Below are positions 17,551-26,233 of a stretch of 64,000 nucleotides of DNA, one piece after another. The DNA is from Flavobacteriaceae bacterium D16 (lineage in GTDB: Bacteria; Bacteroidota; Bacteroidia; Flavobacteriales; Flavobacteriaceae), in the NCBI GenBank assembly GCA_021295155.1, contig JAJTJC010000034.1:217751-281750 (forward strand), in the 5' to 3' direction. Within the stretch, counting starts at the first letter, position 1. Each line of letters begins with the position of its first letter. A program made the position numbers and the translations under genes. Below the pieces are notes generated by a model. It did not search any database. It was not told where the DNA came from and saw nothing but the letters and a program-made list of their open reading frames with translations.

Positions 17551-18507
17551 ATGAGAGTTATAAAGCAGATTTTGATGCTATTGGGGGTGGTATTTGTCAT
17601 TTCTTCCCTGGTATTTGCTGTACAGCAAAATGAGGTAGCATCTATGAGTGGTCCCCAGTCAGGGGAAAATGAAGAGGCAAAGAATGTGGCCGAAGAATAT
17701 ACGATCTCTGCGATCGATATTCCGCAGAATTTGAATTTTGCAGGTGAGGCTGTTCCACAGGATGATCCTGAGATAATGGAGCGGATAGACCGGGAGTTTC
17801 TGGTAAATACCTATTGGCAATCCAATGCGGTACTTTTGATGAAGCGCGCCCACAAGTACTTCCCAATAATTGAACCCATACTTGAAAAGAATGGCGTCCC
17901 GGATGATTTCAAATACCTGGCAGTTGCGGAGAGTGGTTTGCAAAATGTAGTTTCTCCCGCCGGGGCTAGTGGTTTCTGGCAAATCATGAAGGCCACAGGC
18001 AGAGAATATGGACTTGAAGTTAATTCAAACGTTGACGAGCGCTATCACCTGACTAAATCTACAGAGGTAGCCTGCCGTTACCTGAAAAAATCCAAGGAAG
18101 CTTATGGCAGCTGGACGCTGGCAGCAGCTTCATACAACGCCGGACCCGCCGCTATCAAAAAATACATGAATATTCAACAGGTAGGTGATTATTACGATTT
18201 GCTACTGGGCCAGGAAACCGGCCGATATGTATTCCGCATCCTTGCCATTAAGGAAATCCTTTCAAACCCGGAGAAATACGGATACGTACTGGAAGAAGAA
18301 GACCTTTATGAGGGAATCCCCACCTTTAATGTTGAAGTAGATACTGCGGTAACCAATTTTGCCGACTTTGCCGGAGACTATGGGATTAACTATAAAATTC
18401 TGAAAAGGCATAATCCATGGTTGCGCCAGCCACACCTGAACAATGCTTCGCGCAAGAAGTATTCTATTGAAATTCCCAACAAGGGATTTTACAGAATGAG
18501 CAAGTAA
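17551..18507 (+). CDS. Membrane-anchored lytic transglycosylase (MltD/SLT type)
   Basis: 318 aa. The N-terminal hydrophobic segment (6-24) is a signal anchor. The SLT domain spans about 100-235, with the catalytic glutamate in LAVAESGLQN (Glu127), then SPAGASGFWQIMKATGREYGL and SYNAGPAAIKKYM. It cleaves peptidoglycan with formation of 1,6-anhydromuramyl ends. The C-terminal about 50 residues (NYKILKRHNPWL...YSIEIPNKG) resemble a degenerate LysM-like unit. Acts in the periplasm. Confidence 0.92.
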   Translation: MRVIKQILMLLGVVFVISSLVFAVQQNEVASMSGPQSGENEEAKNVAEEYTISAIDIPQNLNFAGEAVPQDDPEIMERIDREFLVNTYWQSNAVLLMKRAHKYFPIIEPILEKNGVPDDFKYLAVAESGLQNVVSPAGASGFWQIMKATGREYGLEVNSNVDERYHLTKSTEVACRYLKKSKEAYGSWTLAAASYNAGPAAIKKYMNIQQVGDYYDLLLGQETGRYVFRILAIKEILSNPEKYGYVLEEEDLYEGIPTFNVEVDTAVTNFADFAGDYGINYKILKRHNPWLRQPHLNNASRKKYSIEIPNKGFYRMSK

Positions 18508-18522
18508 TCTCAGTTAGTAACC

Positions 18523-19038
18523 TCAGATGCGCTTCATTTGTTGTTGCATCATTTTGATTTGCTCCGTAAGCATGTTGTTTTTGTCGAGCTTCTTGGCTTC
18601 CTGCAATAAAGTGGTTGCCTCTCTTTTTCTTCTTTTCTGAAGGGCAATTCCTGCAAGGCTTAGTTTGGCCATGGCTACATCATAGTCCATATTCAGCCCC
18701 AATTTCAATGCTTTCTTGAAGTATTTTTCTGCCTGGGTAAGGTTTTTCTGTGAGTATATTATACCGTGCAGGTAGTTGTAGTACCCTTGCTGCTTAGGGG
18801 TTAGGGCTGCTTCAGGATTTTTGATTCTAGTTAACCACCTTTCAGTACCTTCCAGATCTTGCTTGCGCATTCTTAGGAATGCCAACAAAATAATTTCATT
18901 TCTGAAATAGAAGAAAATGAAGACTAAAGACAACAAAATCAGGACTATTCCATTGCCAATAAAACCTTCATAGAATTGATAGCCAGCATAAGCAATTATA
19001 AGAAAGGTGATAACCAGCTTTATATTTTTGTTAAACAT
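18523..19038 (-). CDS. Two-helix membrane protein with TPR-like tail (DUF2892-like)
   Basis: 171 aa. Two hydrophobic helices near 8-24 and 28-48 are followed by a helical cytosolic part. That part includes a TPR-like repeat GIIYSQKNLTQAEKYFKKALKLGLNMDYDVAMAKLSLAGIALQKRRKREATTLLQEAKKL. The gene lies 7 bases after the DUF6263 gene, so they likely form one transcript. Function unknown; the TPR portion suggests protein-protein contacts. Confidence 0.7.
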   Translation of the reverse strand: MFNKNIKLVITFLIIAYAGYQFYEGFIGNGIVLILLSLVFIFFYFRNEIILLAFLRMRKQDLEGTERWLTRIKNPEAALTPKQQGYYNYLHGIIYSQKNLTQAEKYFKKALKLGLNMDYDVAMAKLSLAGIALQKRRKREATTLLQEAKKLDKNNMLTEQIKMMQQQMKRI

Positions 19039-19045
19039 AGGTAGT

Positions 19046-19927
19046 TTATTGAATTAATTCGTAAGTGGTAACCGATTGAATTTTTGTTGGAATTTCTGCA
19101 TTTCCCAATTGTGCCATAATAGTGACTCCTTGTGAAGAGCCTTCAACTTTCATAGAAACAATAAATCCGGAAAGCAAATCTGTTTCTATCCAGGTAGATT
19201 GTGAACCATCTAATTTCATGGTGGAAACCGGTTCGGATATATCCATACTAATTTCTGCTTCTCCCTTGATGGTTGCAGAGCTGTCAGAAACGGCTTCCAG
19301 CAACCAGGAATTCCTTGCCGATAGTTTTCCCTGATATTCGTTTTTCCAAATCTCACCCACACTAACCGGTTTGCTGGGATAGATAAATGTCATTTGCTCA
19401 TAGCTGTTTGATAAGGCTTCAGAACCAAATTCCTGTTCCAGGGATTTCTTCATCATATTAAGAGTAAACTCATCGGAAATCCCAGATGCCCCAGACATCT
19501 TGGCTACCAGGCTATCACCACCGGTAACCTCAAGTATGTCGCCATTTTTACTAAGAATCATATGCACGGGTTCGTTGAGCAGGCTATTAAACACCTTCGA
19601 TTGTAGGTCCCCTTCCTTAACCTCCCTGGCGTTAACATTCATCAGTTCACCCTGTATACTCGAAGTCATCACCAGGTTTAAGTCCCTGAAAAACAAGTCA
19701 ACTTCAAAAGTGCTATCCCGTTCTTTGATTACATGAAATTCCAGTAATCCGGATATCTCATTAGTCAATTCATGCACAGCACCATCCATTTCCTGGAATA
19801 TCATCTGCCGGGCCTGCTGCCTAATCTTGTACACCTCACCTTCCCTGAGGTTATACTGTAAATTTGTCTGTGAAACCACCGCTGTGGAGAGCAGTAGAAA
19901 GGAGACAAAAATCAATACACTTTTCAT
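19046..19927 (-). CDS. Secreted DUF6263-family protein
   Basis: 293 aa with a Sec signal peptide (MKSVLIFVSFLLLSTAVVSQ). The mature part has LQYNLREGEVYKIRQQARQMIFQEMDG, mixed beta structure and the ending QGVTIMAQLGNAEIPTKIQSVTTYELIQ, in line with DUF6263 from Bacteroidota. No enzymatic motif. Located in the periplasm or outer-membrane side. First gene of a two-gene unit with the TPR membrane protein. Confidence 0.75.
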   Translation of the reverse strand: MKSVLIFVSFLLLSTAVVSQTNLQYNLREGEVYKIRQQARQMIFQEMDGAVHELTNEISGLLEFHVIKERDSTFEVDLFFRDLNLVMTSSIQGELMNVNAREVKEGDLQSKVFNSLLNEPVHMILSKNGDILEVTGGDSLVAKMSGASGISDEFTLNMMKKSLEQEFGSEALSNSYEQMTFIYPSKPVSVGEIWKNEYQGKLSARNSWLLEAVSDSSATIKGEAEISMDISEPVSTMKLDGSQSTWIETDLLSGFIVSMKVEGSSQGVTIMAQLGNAEIPTKIQSVTTYELIQ

Positions 19928-19995
19928 TACTACGTGGGGGGTTTCGAATTATCTGCAAAAGTAGTAAATCTATCCCGAATAATTTTAGGATTCGA

Positions 19996-20026
19996 TTTGG
20001 CAAAGCAAAAACTCTTTGTATATTTG
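19996..20026 (+). promoter_or_regulatory. Strong consensus promoter of rpmH
   Basis: TTTG at 19996-19999, exactly 19 bases, then TATATTTG at 20019-20026: the full Bacteroidota consensus with no mismatch. It leaves about 55 bases of leader before rpmH. Confidence 0.8.
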
Positions 20027-20086
20027 CGCCCAGAATTTTGCATGGTCAATTAGGGTGTTTTGAACATCCGGTATTAATCTTCAATT

Positions 20087-20245
20087 ATGAAAAGAACATT
20101 TCAACCTTCCAAAAGGAAGAGAAAAAACAAGCACGGTTTCAGAGAGCGAATGTCTTCTGCAAACGGAAGGAAAGTGTTGGCCAGGAGAAGGGCTAAGGGA
20201 AGGAAAAAATTAAGCGTTTCCTCAGAGCCGAGACACAAAAAATAA
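20087..20245 (+). CDS. rpmH: 50S ribosomal protein L34
   Basis: 52 aa, read directly: [20 protein letters not shown] followed by [20 protein letters not shown] and the tail [12 protein letters not shown]. This is the full L34 signature. It sits between a perfect promoter and a strong terminator, so it is expressed alone. The usual rnpA neighbour is not present here. Confidence 0.98.
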   Translation: MKRTFQPSKRKRKNKHGFRERMSSANGRKVLARRRAKGRKKLSVSSEPRHKK

Positions 20246-20268
20246 TGATCATATTCCAGAATATTGAT

Positions 20269-20304
20269 AAAGGTGTTACTTTTCAACAGTAACACCTTTT
20301 TTTT
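20269..20304 (+). terminator. Intrinsic terminator after rpmH
   Basis: An 11-base perfect stem (20270-20280 with 20288-20298) with loop TTTCAAC, running into a T-tract. Confidence 0.92.
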
Positions 20305-20331
20305 ATATATACCTAATACCGCCTAAAAAAG

Positions 20332-23184
20332 ATGCCAAAAAGAAAAGACCTGAATTCTATCCTGATCATCGGATCAGGCCCAATTATTATCGGACAAGCA
20401 TGCGAATTTGATTACTCGGGATCCCAGGCCCTGCGCTCCCTCAGGGAAGATGGGATTGAAACGATTCTGATCAACAGCAATCCAGCTACGATCATGACCG
20501 ATCCTTCCATGGCAGATCATATTTACTTATTGCCACTTAATACCAAGTCGATAATAAAAATCCTAAAAAAGCACCCAAATATAGATGCCGTGCTTCCTAC
20601 AATGGGCGGACAGACGGCCTTAAACCTTTGCATTGAGGCGGATGAAAAAGGTATTTGGGAAGATTTTGGTGTAGAAATTATTGGAGTTGATATAGATGCC
20701 ATCAATATTACTGAGGATAGGGAAAAGTTTCGAGAACTGATGCTAAAAATTGGTATCGGCATGCCTCCACAGGCTTCAGCTACTTCTTTTCTTAAAGGGA
20801 AGGAGATCGCCCAGGAATTTGGTTTCCCGTTGGTTATACGGGCTTCTTATACACTTGGTGGTGCCGGGGCATCTATTGTGCACGATCCGAAGGATTTTGA
20901 TGAATTACTAAGCCGTGGACTGGAAGTATCCCCAATCCACGAGGTTATGATAGACAAAGCCCTCATGGGGTGGAAGGAGTATGAGCTAGAGTTACTACGG
21001 GATAAGAATGACAATGTGGTCATTATTTGTACCATTGAGAATATGGATCCGATGGGAATCCACACCGGTGATTCTATTACGGTGGCCCCTGCCATGACCC
21101 TATCTGATACCACCTTCCAGCGCATGCGGGATATGGCTATTCATATGATGAGGAGTATAGGGGAATTTGCCGGTGGTTGTAATGTGCAGTTTGCCGTTAG
21201 CCCGGATGAGAATGAAGATATTATTGCCATTGAAATCAACCCCAGGGTATCCCGTTCTTCTGCTCTTGCTTCAAAAGCCACGGGATATCCCATCGCAAAA
21301 GTTGCCTCCAAGCTGGCGATAGGTTATTCCCTGGATGAACTTGAGAACCAGATAACCAAGTCTACATCGGCCCTATTTGAACCTACCCTCGATTATGTAA
21401 TCGTAAAAATACCAAGATGGAATTTCGACAAGTTTGAAGGATCTGATAGGACGCTCGGATTACAAATGAAATCTGTTGGCGAGGTAATGGGTATTGGACG
21501 TTCCTTCCAGGAAGCCCTGCACAAGGCCACCCAGTCACTTGAAATCAAACGCAATGGCCTGGGAGCAGACGGGAAAGGATATTCGGATTATGATACCATC
21601 ATCAACAAACTTACCTATGCCAGCTGGGACCGGGTATTTGTGATTTATGATGCGATCCAACTTGGAATTCCATTAAGTCGGATTCACGAGATTACCAAAA
21701 TCGATATGTGGTTCCTTAAGCAATATGAGGAATTGCATTACCTGGAACAGGAGATTACCAAGTATTCTGTAGAGACGGTTACCAAAGAATTATTGCTGGA
21801 GGCCAAGCAAAAGGGTTTTGCGGACAGGCAAATTGCCTATATGCTGGATTGTTATGAAAGTGAGGTGCATACTAAGCGCACCAATTTCGGGATTAATCGG
21901 GTTTACAAGCTGGTAGATACCTGCGCGGCTGAGTTTAAGGCGATGACTCCTTATTACTATTCCACTTTTGAAGAAGAGGTGGAAACACCAGATGGGAAGC
22001 GCTATGTGGCCAATGACAGTGAAGTTACAGACCGAAAGAAAATCGTAGTACTGGGTTCCGGACCGAATCGTATCGGACAGGGCATAGAATTTGATTATTG
22101 TTGTGTTCATGGGGTGCTGGCTGCAGCTGAATGTGGCTACGAAACTATAATGATCAACTGTAACCCCGAGACGGTATCTACGGATTTTGACACCGCAGAC
22201 AAGCTATATTTTGAGCCCGTTTTCTGGGAGCATATTTATGATATAATCCGGCATGAAAAACCGGAAGGGGTGATTGTGCAATTAGGTGGCCAGACAGCAC
22301 TAAAACTGGCGGAAAAGCTGGATCGATATGGGATCAATATTATCGGAACCAGTTTTGAATCCCTTGACCTTGCCGAAGATCGCGGAAGTTTTTCTCAATT
22401 ACTTAAAGAGAATGACATCCCATACCCACAATTTGGAGTTGCCGAAACTGCAGATGAGGCTCTGGCCCTAGCCGATGAATTGAATTTCCCCTTACTGGTT
22501 CGGCCCTCTTATGTGCTTGGTGGACAGGGTATGAAGATTGTGATCAACAAGGAAGAACTGGAGGAACATGTAGTAGGATTGCTCAGGAAGATACCAAACA
22601 ACAAACTACTGCTGGATCACTATCTGGACGGTGCTATTGAGGCGGAAGCCGATGCTATTTGTGATGGTGAACATGTACAGATCATCGGGATCATGGAACA
22701 TATAGAACCTTGTGGAATTCATTCGGGTGACTCCAATGCTACTTTGCCTCCGTTTAATCTGGGAGAATTTGTGATGCAGCAAATCAAGGATCACACCAAG
22801 AAGATCGCATTGGCTTTAAACACAGTTGGACTTATCAATATCCAATTCGCCATCAAGGATGATATGGTTTATATCATTGAAGCAAATCCGAGGGCCTCGC
22901 GTACCGTACCGTTTATTGCCAAGGCCTATGGCGAGCCTTACGTTAACTATGCGACCAAGGTTATGTTAGGCCATAATAAGATCAGTGATTTCGAATTCAA
23001 TCCAAAACTGGAAGGCTTTGCTATCAAACAACCGGTATTCTCGTTTAATAAATTCCCGAACGTGAACAAAAACCTCGGACCCGAAATGAAGAGTACAGGC
23101 GAGAGCATCCTTTTCATTGATAGTTTAAAGGATGATGAATTTTACGACCTGTATACCAGAAGGAAAATGTACCTGAGTAAATAG
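20332..23184 (+). CDS. carB: Carbamoyl-phosphate synthase large subunit, without C-terminal allosteric domain
   Basis: 950 aa. Makes carbamoyl phosphate for arginine and pyrimidine synthesis with the CarA glutaminase, which is not in this window. Two homologous ATP-grasp halves are clear: GSGPIIIGQACEFDYSG at the start and GSGPNRIGQGIEFDYCC near residue 580; also GGAGASIV and GGQGMKIV glycine-rich loops and two EINPR/EANPR metal-binding strands. The protein ends about 35 residues after GPEMKSTGES, where the roughly 140-residue MGS-like regulatory domain of E. coli CarB would begin. So effector control of the UMP/ornithine type should be lacking. The same short length is, from memory, usual in flavobacteria. 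Confidence 0.96.
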   Translation: MPKRKDLNSILIIGSGPIIIGQACEFDYSGSQALRSLREDGIETILINSNPATIMTDPSMADHIYLLPLNTKSIIKILKKHPNIDAVLPTMGGQTALNLCIEADEKGIWEDFGVEIIGVDIDAINITEDREKFRELMLKIGIGMPPQASATSFLKGKEIAQEFGFPLVIRASYTLGGAGASIVHDPKDFDELLSRGLEVSPIHEVMIDKALMGWKEYELELLRDKNDNVVIICTIENMDPMGIHTGDSITVAPAMTLSDTTFQRMRDMAIHMMRSIGEFAGGCNVQFAVSPDENEDIIAIEINPRVSRSSALASKATGYPIAKVASKLAIGYSLDELENQITKSTSALFEPTLDYVIVKIPRWNFDKFEGSDRTLGLQMKSVGEVMGIGRSFQEALHKATQSLEIKRNGLGADGKGYSDYDTIINKLTYASWDRVFVIYDAIQLGIPLSRIHEITKIDMWFLKQYEELHYLEQEITKYSVETVTKELLLEAKQKGFADRQIAYMLDCYESEVHTKRTNFGINRVYKLVDTCAAEFKAMTPYYYSTFEEEVETPDGKRYVANDSEVTDRKKIVVLGSGPNRIGQGIEFDYCCVHGVLAAAECGYETIMINCNPETVSTDFDTADKLYFEPVFWEHIYDIIRHEKPEGVIVQLGGQTALKLAEKLDRYGINIIGTSFESLDLAEDRGSFSQLLKENDIPYPQFGVAETADEALALADELNFPLLVRPSYVLGGQGMKIVINKEELEEHVVGLLRKIPNNKLLLDHYLDGAIEAEADAICDGEHVQIIGIMEHIEPCGIHSGDSNATLPPFNLGEFVMQQIKDHTKKIALALNTVGLINIQFAIKDDMVYIIEANPRASRTVPFIAKAYGEPYVNYATKVMLGHNKISDFEFNPKLEGFAIKQPVFSFNKFPNVNKNLGPEMKSTGESILFIDSLKDDEFYDLYTRRKMYLSK

Positions 23185-23202
23185 GGCATAACAATACCGA
23201 CT

Positions 23203-23757
23203 TTATTGGGGAGTCATTTGAAATGTAAAATTGACTTCCACCTCCCGGGCAATTTTTTTAAACATCAGGGTAGGGATTTCGACCCCATAGTCTTCGGGAC
23301 GGATAATAAAAGTACTATTAAGCAGCATTTCTCTCCCCTTTTTACTGAGATTGCCTGTAACGGTAATATTTTTGGTCACCCCATGCAAATTAAGTTTACC
23401 AACCAGGGTTACTTCGAGGGGTCGCGCGTCTAGTGACTTGATGTCTGCACCCTGGATTTTACCCAGAAAATAACTTTTGGGATAGCGATCGGATTCCAGG
23501 TAGTTTTCGTTGAAATGTTCCTGCATGAGTTTACGTCGAAAATCAAACTCGCGAATCAATAATACAATTGCCAATTCTCCGGTGTCTTTAAAAAGCGCAT
23601 TGACATCCTTATTTATTGCCCGGATATCTTCCAGTGGGGTAGAAGCATTAAATTCTACCTGGCCAGAAGTTGTTTTGAAATCGCTTTGACCTATGGCAAA
23701 TGAATTCCCTATTATTAGGGAAAAGACTAGTAGTATTACAAATCGGTAACGAAGCAT
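23203..23757 (-). CDS. YceI-family periplasmic protein
   Basis: 184 aa with a signal peptide (MLRYRFVILLVFSLIIGNSFAIGQ). The YceI lipocalin-like fold is marked by TTSGQVEFNASTPLEDIRAINKDVNALFK, YFLGKIQGADIKSL, VGKLNLHGVTKNITVTGNL and a closing EVEVNFTFQM strand. The family binds polyisoprenoids or lipids in a central tunnel. Divergent from the DUF5777 gene 139 bases away, a pairing that suggests a shared envelope or redox task. Confidence 0.9.
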   Translation of the reverse strand: MLRYRFVILLVFSLIIGNSFAIGQSDFKTTSGQVEFNASTPLEDIRAINKDVNALFKDTGELAIVLLIREFDFRRKLMQEHFNENYLESDRYPKSYFLGKIQGADIKSLDARPLEVTLVGKLNLHGVTKNITVTGNLSKKGREMLLNSTFIIRPEDYGVEIPTLMFKKIAREVEVNFTFQMTPQ

Positions 23758-23896
23758 AGGCGCTCTAATATAGAGTTAGTACGTAATTAATTGCTGAATA
23801 TTGCCCCATCTTTATAAAGCGCATATAATTTACAGGCTTTAAGGGATTCTTTGTAAGTTTATTCCGGGGTGTCACCATAAAATAAGATTACAGGAC

Positions 23897-24754
23897 ATGA
23901 ATAGAATAGTAGTTTTAATCTGCATAGTGCTGTTTGGGTTTATGGCCCATGCACAGCAGGATATGCTTGATGCAATTGACAAGGACGATAATGCTATCGC
24001 TGCTACAGCGGCTTTTAAAGGCTTGAAAATTGTCAATTTTGAGTCTACCAAATTGCTCTACAAACGGGAATTTTATTTTGTTGTTGCACACCGGTTCGGG
24101 AGTATTAAAAATGGCTTTGACGATTTTTTTGGATTGGATTTTGCCAACACCCGAATTCACCTGCTTTATGGGATTACAGACGACATAAATATTGCAATTT
24201 CCCGAAACTCCTTCAATAAGACGTATGATTTCTCAGGTAAATACCGTTTTGTATCCCAGAATGAGTCATTTCCCTTTACTGTTGTGGGGTATAGCCAATT
24301 CGCTATCAACACCCTTTTGGAAGAAGCGCTGATCCTGCGGCCGGTTGATTTTAGCGACAGAGTTTCTGTGACCCAACAAATTTTAATATCTCGTAAGGTA
24401 AATGATCGCTTATCCCTACAGCTGATGCCTACCATTTTTCACGAAGGATACACCGCATACGATCCCCAGGAAAATACGCAATATGCTTTGGGGTTTGGGG
24501 GGCGATATAAATTAAGCAAAAGGTTGAGCCTTAATGTTGATTACGGTTGGCACCTTAACCGGGCTTCTGGATCCCCATTTGTGAATCCTTTATCCATTGG
24601 AGTGGATATAGAAACGGGAGGGCATGTGTTTCAATTGCATTTCACCAATGCCCAGCCTACCTTCGAGAGCGGATTTCTGGGTAATGCCACTGGTGATTGG
24701 GGCGAAGGGGATATTTATTTTGGCTTTAATATAAGCCGAGTGTTCAATTTTTAG
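23897..24754 (+). CDS. DUF5777 outer-membrane beta-barrel protein
   Basis: 285 aa with signal peptide MNRIVVLICIVLFGFMAHAQ. The mature part alternates hydrophobic and polar residues in beta-barrel fashion and closes with GEGDIYFGFNISRVFNF, ending in Phe as outer-membrane proteins do. Blocks FESTKLLYKREFYFVVAHRFG and GGHVFQLHFTNAQP match DUF5777 proteins. Function unknown; members often lie near YceI genes, as here. Confidence 0.85.
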   Translation: MNRIVVLICIVLFGFMAHAQQDMLDAIDKDDNAIAATAAFKGLKIVNFESTKLLYKREFYFVVAHRFGSIKNGFDDFFGLDFANTRIHLLYGITDDINIAISRNSFNKTYDFSGKYRFVSQNESFPFTVVGYSQFAINTLLEEALILRPVDFSDRVSVTQQILISRKVNDRLSLQLMPTIFHEGYTAYDPQENTQYALGFGGRYKLSKRLSLNVDYGWHLNRASGSPFVNPLSIGVDIETGGHVFQLHFTNAQPTFESGFLGNATGDWGEGDIYFGFNISRVFNF

Positions 24755-24767
24755 GCGGATTTACAAC

Positions 24768-26180
24768 TCAATCCTTATACCACTCCGTGTGGAACGTACC
24801 TTCTCGGTCAACGCGTTCGTATGTATGGGCTCCAAAGTAATCGCGTTGCGCCTGGATGAGGTTCAAGGACAGCCTTCCTGAAGTAAAAGCATCAAAGTAG
24901 ACCAAAGCAGAGGAAAGTCCTGGCATTGGTACTCCATTATCAATCGCCTTTTTTAAGAGTGTTCTCACAGATGGTACTGCTTCTCTTATCAGAGGGATCA
25001 TATCTGGAGCTAAGAGTAAATGTTCTAAATCGGCATTCTTAGAAAAAGCATGAGAGATGTCTTGCAATAGTCCGGCGCGGATAATACAACCGGCTCGCCA
25101 TATTTTTGCAATCGTTGAGAGTTGGAGTTCATAACCGTATTCCTCTGAAGCTTCTCTCAACTGATGTAAGCCCTGAGAATATGCAATAATAAAGGAAAAG
25201 TACAGCGCTGCCTCGGCCAGGCGGATAAGGGCTGCAGGATCTTCCGATTCCAGGCCGGGGTGATCATAGTTCCCATCTGCTGTTTGCCTCAATTCCTTGA
25301 GGGCGGAGATTTGTCGCATACTCACCGCAATATCTATAGTAGGAACAGGTATTCCCAAATCCATTGCGTTTTGTGAAGTCCACTTCCCGGTCCCTTTTTG
25401 TTTTGCCTTATCTAGTATCTGGTCTACCAAAAACCCATCACCTAGTTTGTCCCTTGTGCCAAGAATGTTTGCAGTGATTTCAACGAGATACGACTGAAGT
25501 CGCCCCTTATTCCAATCGGAAAATACCTTTTGCAGGGCCAAATTGTCCAGATTCCCAACTCTTTTTAAGAAATCGTACACTTCTGAGGTAAGCTGCATCA
25601 AGCCGTACTCAATACCGTTATGTACCATTTTTACATAATTCCCTGCCGATTTCGGACCCAGATAGGCTACACAGGGTTCCCCTTCGTACTTGGCGGCAAC
25701 AGCTTCAAAAACAGGCCGGATATGCTCATATGCCTCCTTAGAGCCACCGGGCATGATACTTGGCCCTAGTCGTGCGCCTTTCGCTCCCCCTGAAACCCCG
25801 GCACCAAAAAAGTGAATTCCTTTATCGGCAAGTTCAGTGGTTCTTCGGTCGGTATCGGAGAAAAATGAATTTCCACCGTCAATAAGCAGGTCCCCGTTTT
25901 CCAGGTAAGGTCTTATACTGCTAATTACGGCATCAACAGCCTTCCCGGCAGGTACCAGCAACATTATTTTCCTCGGCTTGCTTAAACCAGCTACAAAGTC
26001 TTTTATTTCAGTGGTAGCATCTACCTTTTCAGGATTTCCGCCTTCTTCCTTTAGTGCGCTCACTTTTTCACTATCCAAATCGTGACCAAGAGCCGAAAAT
26101 CCCTTGTCTGCCACATTAAGGATAAAATTCCGGCCCATTACTCCAAGTCCTATCAATCCAAAATCGTAAGGTTCATTCAT
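24768..26180 (-). CDS. gnd: 6-phosphogluconate dehydrogenase, decarboxylating
   Basis: 470 aa from ATG 26180 (MNEPYDFGLIGLGVMGRN); the frame also opens at a TTG three codons earlier. It turns 6-phosphogluconate into ribulose 5-phosphate and CO2 with NAD(P) reduction, in the oxidative pentose phosphate pathway. Seen: Rossmann motif GLGVMGRN, LVPAGKAVDAVI, the IDGGNSFFSDTDRR and GAGVSGGAKGARLGPSIMPGG blocks, catalytic Lys in VKMVHNGIEYG, and C-terminal AQRDYFGAHTYERVD. No zwf gene is adjacent. It follows rmuC by 53 bases and is probably co-transcribed. Confidence 0.97.
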   Translation of the reverse strand: MNEPYDFGLIGLGVMGRNFILNVADKGFSALGHDLDSEKVSALKEEGGNPEKVDATTEIKDFVAGLSKPRKIMLLVPAGKAVDAVISSIRPYLENGDLLIDGGNSFFSDTDRRTTELADKGIHFFGAGVSGGAKGARLGPSIMPGGSKEAYEHIRPVFEAVAAKYEGEPCVAYLGPKSAGNYVKMVHNGIEYGLMQLTSEVYDFLKRVGNLDNLALQKVFSDWNKGRLQSYLVEITANILGTRDKLGDGFLVDQILDKAKQKGTGKWTSQNAMDLGIPVPTIDIAVSMRQISALKELRQTADGNYDHPGLESEDPAALIRLAEAALYFSFIIAYSQGLHQLREASEEYGYELQLSTIAKIWRAGCIIRAGLLQDISHAFSKNADLEHLLLAPDMIPLIREAVPSVRTLLKKAIDNGVPMPGLSSALVYFDAFTSGRLSLNLIQAQRDYFGAHTYERVDREGTFHTEWYKD

Positions 26181-26233
26181 GATTTTCAATTACAGGAGTT
26201 TATGAAAGGGCTATTCGTTTTTGTATGTCCATC

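Noticed and set aside
20332..23184. carB as a truncated pseudogene
   Set aside because: Both synthase halves are intact and the 950-residue length is, to my knowledge, normal in this family of bacteria.
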